Shown here piece by piece: positions 14,606 through 22,441 of a stretch of DNA of 23,454 bases (position 1 is its first letter; every line of letters begins with the position of its first letter). The notes beneath the pieces were generated by a model, which saw only the letters and a program-made list of their open reading frames with translations, did no database searches and was not told the DNA's origin. Origin of the DNA: JAODBQ01 sp038213195 (GTDB lineage Bacteria; Actinomycetota; Acidimicrobiia; Acidimicrobiales; Ilumatobacteraceae); NCBI GenBank assembly GCA_038213195.1, contig JBBQTN010000065.1, positions 1 through 23,454 of the forward strand. The letters run 5' to 3'. Position numbers and translations under genes: made by a program.

Positions 14606-15235
14606 ATGAAGGAACAACTCACCACCCGCCAGCGGAGCATCCTGGACTTCATCGAGTCCAGCCTGCGGGTGCGTGGCTACCCGCCGAGCGTCCGCGAGAT
14701 CGGCGATGCGGTGGGGCTGACGTCGCCGTCCACCGTGCACAGCCACCTCGCTTCGCTGCAAAAGATGGGGTTCCTGCGCCGCGACCCGACCAAACCGCGG
14801 GCGATGGAGGTCCGCTTCGACCCGGTCTCCGGTGGCACGATCGAGCGCCGCCCGGCGCGCCACGTGCCCCTCGTCGGCGATGTCGCGGCCGGGACGGACG
14901 TGCTCGCGCAGGAGAACATCGAAGAGGCGTTCCCCATCCCGGAAGACTTCACGGGAACGGGCGATCTGTTCATGTTGCGGGTGCGCGGCGACTCGATGAT
15001 CGAGGCCGGGATCCTCGACGGCGACTATGTGGTGGCACACAAGCAGCCGACCGCCAAGAACGGCGACATCGTCATCGCCGGCATCCCGGGCGAGGAGGCG
15101 ACCGTGAAGACGTGGCATCGCGACGGACGCACGGTCACGCTGTTGCCATCCAACTCGCGGCTCCAACCGATGGACTTCGACGCCGCGCAGGTCACTGTCT
15201 TCGGCCGAGTCGTCACGGTCCTGCGCCGCCTCTGA
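14606..15235 (+). CDS. lexA: LexA repressor (SOS regulator, self-cleaving)
   Basis: Represses the SOS regulon and cuts itself when activated by RecA on single-stranded DNA. 209 residues. The winged-helix DNA-binding domain covers about 1-70, with the recognition region VREIGDAVGLTSPSTVHSHLASL typical of LexA. The scissile Ala95-Gly96 bond is in GDVAAGTD. The S24 catalytic pair is Ser130 (RGDSMIEAG) and Lys168 (ATVKTW). ATG 14606 is chosen because ATG 14597 lies inside the -10 hexamer. There is no Shine-Dalgarno, so translation is probably leaderless. It is divergent from the LysM gene and shares a regulatory region rich in LexA boxes. recA, its co-protease, lies 7 kb away in the same window. 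Confidence 0.97.
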   Translation: MKEQLTTRQRSILDFIESSLRVRGYPPSVREIGDAVGLTSPSTVHSHLASLQKMGFLRRDPTKPRAMEVRFDPVSGGTIERRPARHVPLVGDVAAGTDVLAQENIEEAFPIPEDFTGTGDLFMLRVRGDSMIEAGILDGDYVVAHKQPTAKNGDIVIAGIPGEEATVKTWHRDGRTVTLLPSNSRLQPMDFDAAQVTVFGRVVTVLRRL

Positions 15236-15319
15236 CGACGCCCGCAACCCGGTACTCGCGGCTCAGGACCGCACGATGCGGGTCGGCGAATTCGCGGTCA
15301 GAGCACGAGCCGGGTTCGT

Positions 15320-15336
15320 TCTGGTCCGCAACCAGA
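15320..15336. terminator. Hairpin downstream of lexA
   Basis: TCTGGT-CCGCA-ACCAGA is a perfect 6-bp stem with a 5-base loop, 85 bp after the lexA stop in the 260-bp convergent gap. No T-tract follows, so termination is only a possibility. Confidence 0.25.
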
Positions 15337-15426
15337 CCCCGCCACGGCACAAATCCGTCCGGCTGCGGTCCAGTTCGCCCGCACGACACGTGGCGAGGCC
15401 GAGTCCGGCGTTCAGCTCTACTCCGA

Positions 15427-15443
15427 CGGCCGTCACACGGCCG
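15427..15443. terminator. Hairpin in the lexA / two-TM protein convergent gap
   Basis: CGGCCG-TCACA-CGGCCG is a perfect 6-bp stem with a 5-base loop, about 50 bp beyond the stop of the minus-strand two-TM gene. It could terminate that gene but lacks a T-tract. Nothing else in 15236-15495 is recognisable; the ORFs there look like chance frames. Confidence 0.3.
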
Positions 15444-15495
15444 CCGCGGGCGGGCAGCGACGCAGGTTGGCGACTCGTCGCTCGGACGAATCGGG

Positions 15496-16404
15496 TCAGA
15501 CACTGCTGGGTGGGCTCGGTGGGGCGAACGGGCTCGGGGGCTGCCGAGGCGGCTCGCCGGGCATCCACGGCGAGGTCGGCGGCGGCCCGGTGGGTGGCGG
15601 CGGCGGCGGGGGCGGTGCAGGGGTCGCGGAGCCCGGCGACATCGTCGGCGGTTGCTGCGGTTGGGTCTGCCAGGTGATCGTCGGTCCGGCCGGGTTCCAC
15701 GCAGGAGCGGGGGTCGCAGTCGCGAGGTACGTTGCGCCTCCGCCGCGCTTGCGCAACCCGAGCAGGATCAGCAGGGCTCCGAGCACCACGCCGGCGATCA
15801 CCGCGCCGAGACCGGCCGCCTGCAACGTGCTCCGGTCGGAGGTCGGGTCCTTGCCGATCGCGATCGCGTAGTCGGCTTCGCTGGCCTGGTGCGGTGACAC
15901 GGTCAGCAGGTACAGGCCGGAGCTGTCGATCTTCACCTTCGCGATCTCCGCGCCCTTGAAGCCGCTGGCGTTGTACGACGTGCCGGAGGCGTCGTCGATC
16001 GCGACGGACTTCTTGTCCGGGCCGACGAGGCGCAGCGTCTGCACGGGCGGCGAGCTGCCGGCGCGATCGAACGAGGCGCCATTCCCGGTGCAGTTCCCGC
16101 CGAGGTCGCCGACTCTGCCCTTGCTCTCGTAGAAGACGAGGAACGTGCCGGTCTTGTCGAACTGCAGCGACGTCGTGCAACCGCCGGGTGCGCGCGCCAA
16201 CTTCTTGGCGTTGTCTCCGACGCTCGACGATGCGGCCTTGACCAGCAGCAGCCCGCCGACGACGCCGGCGGCGACGAGGAGCACGCCGATCACGAGCAGG
16301 ACCGGGTTGCGCCTCGAGCCCGACCCGCCCGACCCGTCCGACCCGCCCAACCCGCTTGCAGTGGAGCTTGCGCCAGTTGCGGGCGGGAACGGTTGAGACG
16401 ACAT
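15496..16404 (-). CDS. Unknown two-TM protein with extracytoplasmic domain and proline-rich tail
   Basis: 302 residues; I do not recognise a named family. A Ser/Gly-rich N-terminus (1-32) leads to a first membrane helix (about 34-57, PVLLVIGVLLVAAGVVGGLLLV). A domain of about 140 residues likely outside the membrane follows, with a Cys pair (Cys76, Cys105). It ends in beta-rich sequence (IAKVKIDSSGLYLLTVSP...DYAIAIG) that recalls PPC-type beta-sandwiches. A second helix lies at about 202-222 and the C-terminus is a long Pro-rich, low-complexity tail (240-302). With two helices both ends would be cytoplasmic. ATG 16404 overlaps the dapC stop by one base (TGATG), so translation is probably coupled; a GTG one codon earlier is also possible. 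Last gene of the miaB-dapC run. Confidence 0.75.
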   Translation of the reverse strand: MSSQPFPPATGASSTASGLGGSDGSGGSGSRRNPVLLVIGVLLVAAGVVGGLLLVKAASSSVGDNAKKLARAPGGCTTSLQFDKTGTFLVFYESKGRVGDLGGNCTGNGASFDRAGSSPPVQTLRLVGPDKKSVAIDDASGTSYNASGFKGAEIAKVKIDSSGLYLLTVSPHQASEADYAIAIGKDPTSDRSTLQAAGLGAVIAGVVLGALLILLGLRKRGGGATYLATATPAPAWNPAGPTITWQTQPQQPPTMSPGSATPAPPPPPPPPTGPPPTSPWMPGEPPRQPPSPFAPPSPPSSV

Positions 16405-17519
16405 CACGGCACTCCAAGTCGTTGGGCGATCAGCTCGATCCGCTCATCTGGTTGTACCACGGCGACCCTGACGTTGTTGGCACCCCCTTCGCCGTAGAAG
16501 TCGCCCGGACTGACCAATGCGCCGCCCTGCGTCATCAACCGTTCCGTGAAGGCCCACCCGTCGCCTGCGTCGAACCACAGGTAGAACCCGCCGGCGGGCA
16601 GCGCGATGTCGAGCCCGGACCACGTGCCGAGGACCCGAGCCAGCCGGTCGAGGCGGCGGCGGTAGCGATCGCGCTGCACCACGACGTGCGCGTCGTCGCC
16701 GAGCGCGACGACGCCCGCCGCCTGCGCCGGACCGGGGACGAGCATCCCGACGTGCTTACGCATCTCACGGAGGTAGCCGACGAGCTCGGCGTCGCCGGCG
16801 TAGAAGCCGACGCGCACCCCGGCCAGGTTCGACCGCTTCGACAGCGAGTGCACGGCGACCACCCCGTCGAGCCCCGACTGCAGGATGCTCGCCGCCGGAC
16901 CCTCCCAGGTGAACTCGACGTAGCACTCGTCGCTGAACACCGGGACGTCGCGGGCGCGCCCCCACGCCGCAGCAGCGGCGAGATCGGTGATCGCACCTGT
17001 CGGGTTGGAGGGGCTGTTGATCCACAGCATCACCGCCCGCGCGGCGTCGTCGGGATCGATCGCCTGCAGGTCAGGCCCGCCGCCGGGCAGTTCCGGTACC
17101 GGCACGCCGCGACAGCCGGCGATCGTCGCGCTCATCTCGTAGGTGGGATAGGCGACGGCGGGATACAGCACCGTGTCGCGGATGGGCATGCGCATCCGCA
17201 GGAAGTGCGCCGTGGTGGCCACCAGCTCCTTCGTGCCGACGCATGCCGCCAGCTGCGACGTCGGCACGTCGACATCGAACCGTCGCCGGATCCAGGCCTG
17301 GATCGCGTCGCGCAAGGCCTCGGTGCCGATGCTCGGCGGATAGCCGCGCTCACTGTTCGAGCTGCAAAGGGCGGCAATGACCTCGGCCGTCGGCGGGTCG
17401 CACGGGGTGCCGATCGACAGGTCGACGACGCCGCTCTGGAAGCCGGCCGCGAGCGGCGCCAGCCGGTCGAGGCGGTCGTAGGGGTACGGCGGGGGGACGA
17501 AGCCGACGAGTTCAGTCAT
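16404..17519 (-). CDS. dapC: Succinyldiaminopimelate transaminase (class I/II aminotransferase)
   Basis: PLP enzyme converting N-succinyl-2-amino-6-ketopimelate to N-succinyl-LL-diaminopimelate, on the way to peptidoglycan diaminopimelate and lysine. 371 residues, normal for actinobacterial DapC. It opens with the typical FVPPPYPYDRL. Fold type I motifs: NSPSNPTG (168-175), SDECY (196-200) and the Schiff-base Lys228 in HSLSKRSNLAGVRVG. I start at ATG 17519, with GGTGGGG directly before it; a longer start at 17558 adds 13 unconserved residues and nearly abuts the hflX stop. It follows hflX by 39 bp. dapF two genes upstream supports the lysine-pathway assignment, though a related aminotransferase specificity cannot be excluded from sequence alone. 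Confidence 0.88.
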   Translation of the reverse strand: MTELVGFVPPPYPYDRLDRLAPLAAGFQSGVVDLSIGTPCDPPTAEVIAALCSSNSERGYPPSIGTEALRDAIQAWIRRRFDVDVPTSQLAACVGTKELVATTAHFLRMRMPIRDTVLYPAVAYPTYEMSATIAGCRGVPVPELPGGGPDLQAIDPDDAARAVMLWINSPSNPTGAITDLAAAAAWGRARDVPVFSDECYVEFTWEGPAASILQSGLDGVVAVHSLSKRSNLAGVRVGFYAGDAELVGYLREMRKHVGMLVPGPAQAAGVVALGDDAHVVVQRDRYRRRLDRLARVLGTWSGLDIALPAGGFYLWFDAGDGWAFTERLMTQGGALVSPGDFYGEGGANNVRVAVVQPDERIELIAQRLGVP

Positions 17520-17558
17520 CCCCACCAGCATGGCGGCACGCGCACCGCCGACCGCCAA

Positions 17559-18866
17559 TCAATCGGCGGCGATGACGACGAACTCGGCAAGGCGGCCCAG
17601 CGAGGCGTCGGCGAGCCGGGCCCGCACCCGCACCCCGCCATCGGCCTCCACGGTCGAGACCACCTCACCCTCGCGGTGCACCGCGGCCAGGGCGTCGCCG
17701 CGCTCGTACGGGATGAGTAGCTCGACGACAGCGGTGAGCGTGCGCAGCCGATCGCCGAGCACCTGGAGCAGTTCGTCGATGCCCTCACCGGTCTTGGCAC
17801 TGATCGCGACCGAGCCCTCGTGGTCGGCGACGAGCGCCTTGGCGACATCGGGAGCCACGTCGCGCTTGTTGAACACGAGCAGCTCCGCCACGCCGAGCGC
17901 GTCGATCTCGCCGAGCACGGAGTGGACCGCGGCGATCTGGCCCTCGGGATCGGGAGCGGCGCTGTCGACGACGTGCACCAGGAAGTCGGCGTTGCTGGCC
18001 ACCTCCAACGTGCTCTTGAACGCCTCGATCAGGCCGTGCGGCAGCCGCCGGACGAAGCCGACGGTGTCGGTCAGCAGCACCGGCTCACCACCCGGCAGCG
18101 ACAGGCGGCGAGTGGTCGGGTCCAACGTTGCGAACAACCGGTCCTCGACGAGCACGCCGGCCCGGGTGAGACGGTTGAGCAACGACGACTTGCCGGCGTT
18201 GGTGTAACCGACGATCGTCACGTTGGCCAGGCCGCTGCGCGAACGGCCCTTGCGCTGCAGGTTGCGGGTGCCGGCCAGCTCCCGCAGATCACCCTCGAGC
18301 CTGCTGATCCGGCCCTTGATCCGTCGCCGGTCGACCTCGATCTTGGTCTCGCCACTCCCGAAGCGGCTGCCGACACCGCCGCGCTGTTGGGACAGGTTGG
18401 CGGAGGCACCGCGCCGTAGCCGAGGCAGGCGGTAGCGCAGCAACGCCAGCTCCACCTGCGCCTTGCCCTCGAGGGTGTGCGCGTTCTGGGCGAAGATGTC
18501 GAGGATCACCGCGGTCCGGTCGAGTGCGGTCCGACCGAGCAGCTTCTCCAGGTTGTACTGCTGGGCCGGGCTCAGCTCGTTGTCGAACACAACGGTGTCG
18601 GCGTCGACCGCCAGGCACAGCTCACGCAGCTCCTCCGCCTTGCCCTTGCCGATGAACCAGGTGTGATCGGGGGCGTCACGCCGCTGCACCATGCGTCCGG
18701 ACTCGTCGGCACCGGCGGTGTCGATGAGGAGTGCGAGCTCGTCGAGGCTCGCTTCAGTGTCCTCCTCGGTGAGGCCCGGGAGGGTGACACCGACGAGCAC
18801 GATCTGCTCCCGCTTGGTCCGCTCGATGAGCGTCGCGCCGAGCGCTTCGTTGTACGGGGTGCTCAT
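17559..18866 (-). CDS. hflX: GTPase HflX
   Basis: Ribosome-associated GTPase that splits or rescues stalled 70S ribosomes under stress. 435 residues. The N-terminal HflX domain includes WFIGKGKAEEL and the conserved DNELSPAQQYNLEK (95-108). A helical linker holds GSGETKIEVDRRRI (170-183). The G domain has G1 GYTNAGKS (220-227), G3 DTVG (267-270) and G4 NKRD (333-336). The C-terminal domain is complete. Start ATG 18866 leads into the typical ERTKREQIVLVGV. There is no clear Shine-Dalgarno. It follows dapF by only 13 bp, and the miaA-dapF-hflX order is common in Actinobacteria, implying one operon. Confidence 0.96.
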   Translation of the reverse strand: MSTPYNEALGATLIERTKREQIVLVGVTLPGLTEEDTEASLDELALLIDTAGADESGRMVQRRDAPDHTWFIGKGKAEELRELCLAVDADTVVFDNELSPAQQYNLEKLLGRTALDRTAVILDIFAQNAHTLEGKAQVELALLRYRLPRLRRGASANLSQQRGGVGSRFGSGETKIEVDRRRIKGRISRLEGDLRELAGTRNLQRKGRSRSGLANVTIVGYTNAGKSSLLNRLTRAGVLVEDRLFATLDPTTRRLSLPGGEPVLLTDTVGFVRRLPHGLIEAFKSTLEVASNADFLVHVVDSAAPDPEGQIAAVHSVLGEIDALGVAELLVFNKRDVAPDVAKALVADHEGSVAISAKTGEGIDELLQVLGDRLRTLTAVVELLIPYERGDALAAVHREGEVVSTVEADGGVRVRARLADASLGRLAEFVVIAAD

Positions 18867-18879
18867 GCGGCGGCGCTGC

Positions 18880-19710
18880 TCATGTCGCGGGGGTGCTCGG
18901 TTCGTCGGGGACGGTGACAGTGATGGTGGCGATGAACTCGGCCGGCCCGATCAGGGTGACCCGGCCGATCGAGGGCTGATGGAGACGTACCTTCGCATCT
19001 CCTCCGTCCATGTGCACGAGGATTTCGGGCGCGCTGGACGGGACGAGGCCCCACGAGGCCGCGGCCCACGCGCTTGCGCAGGCCCCGGTTCCGCAGGCCT
19101 CCGTGACGCCGGCGCCACGCTCGTGGACGCGCATCGTGACGGCGTGGAACTCGGGACCCGGCTCGATGATCTCGAGGTTGACCTGCGGCACGATCGACCC
19201 GATCGCGACGAGGTCGACCACGGCGACATCCTCGACGCCGACGACCGCATGCGGGTTGCCGAGGCTGAGGTGGTGGACCGGTCGAAGCGGATCGGTGCCG
19301 ATGCGCGCCCACCCGTCCGGCTCGTCGATCTCGCTGACCTCGCCCATGTCGACCGACGCTTCGATCCGCAGTGGATCGTCGGTCGCGGTGAGCGTCACCA
19401 GCCGGTCGCCGGCGTCGGTGCTGATCAATTGCGGATCGAGGTTGCCGCGGCGCGCCGCGAGCGCCTGCGCGAAGCAGCGGATGCCATTGCCGCTCATCTC
19501 CGCGCGCGACCCGTCGGCGTTGAACAACACCATTCGCGCCGAATGACCTGGCTCGCTCTCGGCGACGAGCAGCCCATCCGCGCCGATTCCATGGCGCCGA
19601 TCGCACAGCCGCTGCGCCAAAGCCGGCAGGTCGGCGACGTGCGGGTGGAACACGACGAGGAAGTCGTTGCCGAGTGCGTGGTGCTTGGTGAGGGTGAGCT
19701 CGCGGGTCAT
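18880..19710 (-). CDS. dapF: Diaminopimelate epimerase
   Basis: Interconverts LL- and meso-diaminopimelate by a PLP-independent two-cysteine mechanism; meso-DAP feeds peptidoglycan and lysine. 276 residues, normal. N-terminal KHHALGNDFLV is the family signature. The two catalytic cysteines are Cys79 (MSGNGIRC) and Cys206 (EACGTGAC), with GIGADGLL and GNPHAV also present. ATG 19710 overlaps the miaA stop as ATGA, so translation is probably coupled; longer in-frame starts run into miaA and are rejected. Confidence 0.96.
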   Translation of the reverse strand: MTRELTLTKHHALGNDFLVVFHPHVADLPALAQRLCDRRHGIGADGLLVAESEPGHSARMVLFNADGSRAEMSGNGIRCFAQALAARRGNLDPQLISTDAGDRLVTLTATDDPLRIEASVDMGEVSEIDEPDGWARIGTDPLRPVHHLSLGNPHAVVGVEDVAVVDLVAIGSIVPQVNLEIIEPGPEFHAVTMRVHERGAGVTEACGTGACASAWAAASWGLVPSSAPEILVHMDGGDAKVRLHQPSIGRVTLIGPAEFIATITVTVPDEPSTPAT

Positions 19711-20948
19711 AGGTGCTGCAGGATCGGGAGGACCTCGGCGACGGGGTCCTCGTTGACGGAGACCCAGCGTACGCGGGGGTCGCGGCGGAACCATCGCTCT
19801 TGACGCACCGCGAACTGTCGCGTGCGGGTGACGATCGTGGCGACGGCCTCGTCCAGGCCGATCGTCCCGTCGAGGTGGTCGAGCAGCTCCTTGTAACCGA
19901 GCGCCTGGCGTGCCGTGCGCGACCAGCCTGACGGGCGCGCCGCGAGGACCTCCACCTCCGAGAGCAGCCCGCGTCCGAGCATCGCGTGGACCCGCACTTC
20001 GATCCGCTGCGCCAGGCGATCACGCTGCCACTGCAGCCCGACCTGGACGAACGGCGCCGGCGGATGGACACCGATCCCCGATCCGTAGGAGCTGAACAGC
20101 CGTCCTCCGCCGAGGACGACCTCGAGCGCACGGACCACCCGTCGCGCGTTGCCCGGCTCCATCCGCGAGGCGGCCAGCGGGTCGAGCTCGAGCAGCTGGC
20201 GGTGCAGCACGGCGCTGCCCTCGGCGGCCAGGCGCAACTCGACTTCGGCGCGGACGTCGGGCCAGCGGCCCGGCACCTCCATCGGGTCGGTGACGCTGCG
20301 CAGGTACAACCCGGTGCCGGCGACGAGGACGGGCCGGTTACCACGCGTGGCGATCTCGGTGAGTGCCGCCCGCGCGCAGCGGGCGAACTCGACAACAGTG
20401 AAGTCGACGTCCGGATCGGCGAGGTCGAGGCAGTGATGGGCGACGGCGTGGCGGTCGGCCGCGCTCGGCTTCGCGGTGCCGATGTCCATCCCGCGATACA
20501 CCTGCATCGAGTCGACGGCGACGATCTCGACCTGCGCAACGCCGTGTCGTCCCGCGCTCGATGGTCCGACGGACGAGCCGTCGAGGGGGGAGCCCGTCGC
20601 CCAACGGTCGGTCGCGGCTCTGCCCGAAAGAGAGCCGTCGAGGGTGGCGACGTCTGCGGACGGGTTGGCCGCCGCGCTGCCCGAAGGAGAGCCGTCGCGG
20701 GTGGCGACGTCTGGGGACGGGTTGGCCGCCGCTCCCCCCGAAGGAAAGCCGTCGAGGGCGTCGACCAGTGCCGACAGGCTGGCCGGCGACCCGCCCGAAC
20801 GCCCCCGCTCGGTGGGCTCGCGAACGGCCCGCACCGGCAAGGCCCGCCCCGGTGGATCCGTCGGGCCGGTGAGGGCGTAGGCCATCGCCACGTCGCTCTT
20901 GCCCGACGCGGTCGGCCCGAGCACGACGAGCGGCGGCGGTGTGTTCAC
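19707..20948 (-). CDS. miaA: tRNA dimethylallyltransferase MiaA with a large repetitive insertion
   Basis: Transfers a dimethylallyl group to N6 of A37 in tRNAs reading UNN codons; MiaB then methylthiolates it. 413 residues against about 300 usual. Conserved blocks are intact: P-loop GPTASGKS (11-18), VDSMQVYRGMDIGTAKP (145-161), VAGTGLYLRS, MEPGNARRVVRALEV, QWQRDRLAQRIEVRV, ARQALGYKEL and RTRQFAVRQERWFRRDPRV. The extra length is about 110 residues (roughly 27-138) between the P-loop helix and the DSMQVY strand. Most of it is four 19-residue tandem repeats of the type DGSPSGSAAANPSADVATL. The reading frame is unbroken, so the enzyme is probably functional with a disordered loop. Start GTG 20948 overlaps the miaB stop (GTGA); the stop overlaps dapF. 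Confidence 0.94.
   Translation of the reverse strand: MNTPPPLVVLGPTASGKSDVAMAYALTGPTDPPGRALPVRAVREPTERGRSGGSPASLSALVDALDGFPSGGAAANPSPDVATRDGSPSGSAAANPSADVATLDGSLSGRAATDRWATGSPLDGSSVGPSSAGRHGVAQVEIVAVDSMQVYRGMDIGTAKPSAADRHAVAHHCLDLADPDVDFTVVEFARCARAALTEIATRGNRPVLVAGTGLYLRSVTDPMEVPGRWPDVRAEVELRLAAEGSAVLHRQLLELDPLAASRMEPGNARRVVRALEVVLGGGRLFSSYGSGIGVHPPAPFVQVGLQWQRDRLAQRIEVRVHAMLGRGLLSEVEVLAARPSGWSRTARQALGYKELLDHLDGTIGLDEAVATIVTRTRQFAVRQERWFRRDPRVRWVSVNEDPVAEVLPILQHL
20575..20802. repeat. 57-bp tandem repeat, four copies, inside miaA
   Basis: Units start at 20575, 20632, 20689 and 20746, exactly 57 bp apart, each beginning with a GAGCCGTCG-like stretch on the + strand. The two middle units match at 52 of 57 bases; the outer two are more diverged. 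Because 57 is a multiple of three, copy gain or loss keeps the miaA frame, adding or removing 19 residues each time. Confidence 0.92.
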
Positions 20949-22363
20949 CCGACGAGGACCGGGATCCGCCGCTTGTGCGCCGGCTCGGCGAGCAGCTCGA
21001 GAAACCGTCCGGTGAGGTGGTGCGGTGCCGCGCCGGTGATCTCCACCGAGGCGTAGGCGCCGGTTCGCAGCGGGGCCGCGGCGCAGAAGTGGACCAGCTT
21101 GTTCTGCCGTGTGCGCGCCGTCAGCATGGCCGCATCGCGCTTGCTCGGACCCTCGATCAGCACCTCCTCGATCCGCCCGATGCGAGCGCGGTGCTTGGCA
21201 AGGGCACTGTGCTCGACCACCACCTTCAGCCGTGCGAACCGTTCCGCAACGACGGCCGGCTCGACGAACCGGGACACGAGCGTGGCCGCCTCCGTCCCGG
21301 GGCGCGGCGAGAACTGGAAGGTGTACGCCGAGTCGTACTCCGCTACCGCCGCCACCTCGAGCGTCGCCGCGAAATCGTCCTCCGTCTCGCCAGGGAAGCC
21401 GACGATGATGTCGGTGGAGACGGCGAGGTCAGGCACCGTCGCCCTGGCCGTCGCCAGTCGTTCGAGATATCGATGCGCGGTGTAGCCACGGTGCATCGCC
21501 GCCAGGACCGCATCGCTGCCGGCCTGCAGCGGGTAGTGCAGGTGCTCGCACAACACAGGCGTCTGCGCCATCGCGGCGAAGGTCTCCGGGCGCATGTCCT
21601 TGGGGTGCGGGCTGGTGAACCGCACACGGCGGATCCCGGCGACGGCGCCGACGGCACGCAACAGCTCGGCGAACATCGGTCGCACCCGGGCGTCGACGTC
21701 GCCGGACTGCCGCGCCCGCAGCTGGAGATCGCGTCCGTAGCTGTTGACGTTCTGGCCGAGCAACGTCACCTCGGTCACGCCTGCTCCGGCGAGCTGGCCG
21801 ACCTCGGCGACGATGTCAGCGAACGGGCGGCTGATCTCTGCGCCGCGCACCGACGGCACGATGCAGAACGCACACGAGTTGTCGCAGCCGATCTGGATGG
21901 TGACCCACGCGTTGTACGACGTCTCCCGTCGCGCCGGGAGCGCGCTCGGGAACAACATCTGCTCATCGAGCAGCGCCTCGTCGAAGATCTCAGTGACCGG
22001 CCCCGACGTTCGCGCCTGCTGCACCAACTCGCCGGCGCGGTGCACGTTGTGCGTCCCCATCACGACGTCGACCCACGGCGCGCGTGCCTGCACCAGATCG
22101 CGGTCCTTCTGGGACAGGCACCCGGCAACGACGATCTGCCGCTCGGCGCGCTCCGCCTTCCAGCTCTTCAGCCATCCAAGGTTGCCGTACAACCGGTTGT
22201 CAGCGTTCTCGCGGATGCAGCAGGTGTTGATCACCACGACGTCAGCATCGGCTTGGTCGTCGACGGCGCGAAGACCGTCGCCGTCCAGCAACCCGGCGAT
22301 CCGCTCCGAATCGTGCTCGTTCATCTGGCACCCGTAGGTGTGCACGATGTAGCTGCGGGTCAC
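20945..22363 (-). CDS. miaB: tRNA-2-methylthio-N6-dimethylallyladenosine synthase
   Basis: Radical-SAM methylthiotransferase that adds the 2-methylthio group to i6A37 of tRNA. 472 residues. The N-terminal UPF0004 domain shows the auxiliary cluster ligands Cys12 (TYGCQMN), Cys48 (NTCC) and Cys82 (AGCLSQ). The radical-SAM CxxxCxxC is Cys160-Cys164-Cys167 (GCDNSCAFC). Then come LGQNVNSYG, FTSPHPKDM, HYPLQAGSD, TDIIVGFPGET and a C-terminal TRAM domain. I choose GTG 22363 (VTRSYIVHTYGCQ) because family members begin just there; GTG 22414 would add 17 unconserved residues. Stop overlaps the miaA GTG. recA is 78 bp upstream, with no recX between. Confidence 0.95.
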   Translation of the reverse strand: MTRSYIVHTYGCQMNEHDSERIAGLLDGDGLRAVDDQADADVVVINTCCIRENADNRLYGNLGWLKSWKAERAERQIVVAGCLSQKDRDLVQARAPWVDVVMGTHNVHRAGELVQQARTSGPVTEIFDEALLDEQMLFPSALPARRETSYNAWVTIQIGCDNSCAFCIVPSVRGAEISRPFADIVAEVGQLAGAGVTEVTLLGQNVNSYGRDLQLRARQSGDVDARVRPMFAELLRAVGAVAGIRRVRFTSPHPKDMRPETFAAMAQTPVLCEHLHYPLQAGSDAVLAAMHRGYTAHRYLERLATARATVPDLAVSTDIIVGFPGETEDDFAATLEVAAVAEYDSAYTFQFSPRPGTEAATLVSRFVEPAVVAERFARLKVVVEHSALAKHRARIGRIEEVLIEGPSKRDAAMLTARTRQNKLVHFCAAAPLRTGAYASVEITGAAPHHLTGRFLELLAEPAHKRRIPVLVG

Positions 22364-22405
22364 GGGGAGCCAGGTTACGGCGATTCGGACGACGCCGAGC
22401 GAGCC

Positions 22406-22427
22406 CCCCGCCACTGCGGCGGCGGGG
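22406..22427. terminator. GC hairpin between recA and miaB
   Basis: CCCCGCC (22406-22412) pairs with GGCGGGG (22421-22427) around 8 bases, about 15 bp after the recA stop. No T-tract follows on the minus strand, so it may only attenuate read-through from recA into miaB or protect the recA mRNA end. Confidence 0.35.
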
Positions 22428-22441
22428 CCGCGCCCGCCGGA

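Noticed and set aside
15236..15495. Small genes or a pseudogene in the gap between lexA and the two-TM gene
   Set aside because: Several short frames are open on both strands, but none has a ribosome binding site or recognisable motif; the GC content alone explains them.
20575..20802. CRISPR-like array from the regular repeats in miaA
   Set aside because: The units are contiguous without unique spacers, lie in frame within a conserved gene, and there are no cas genes.
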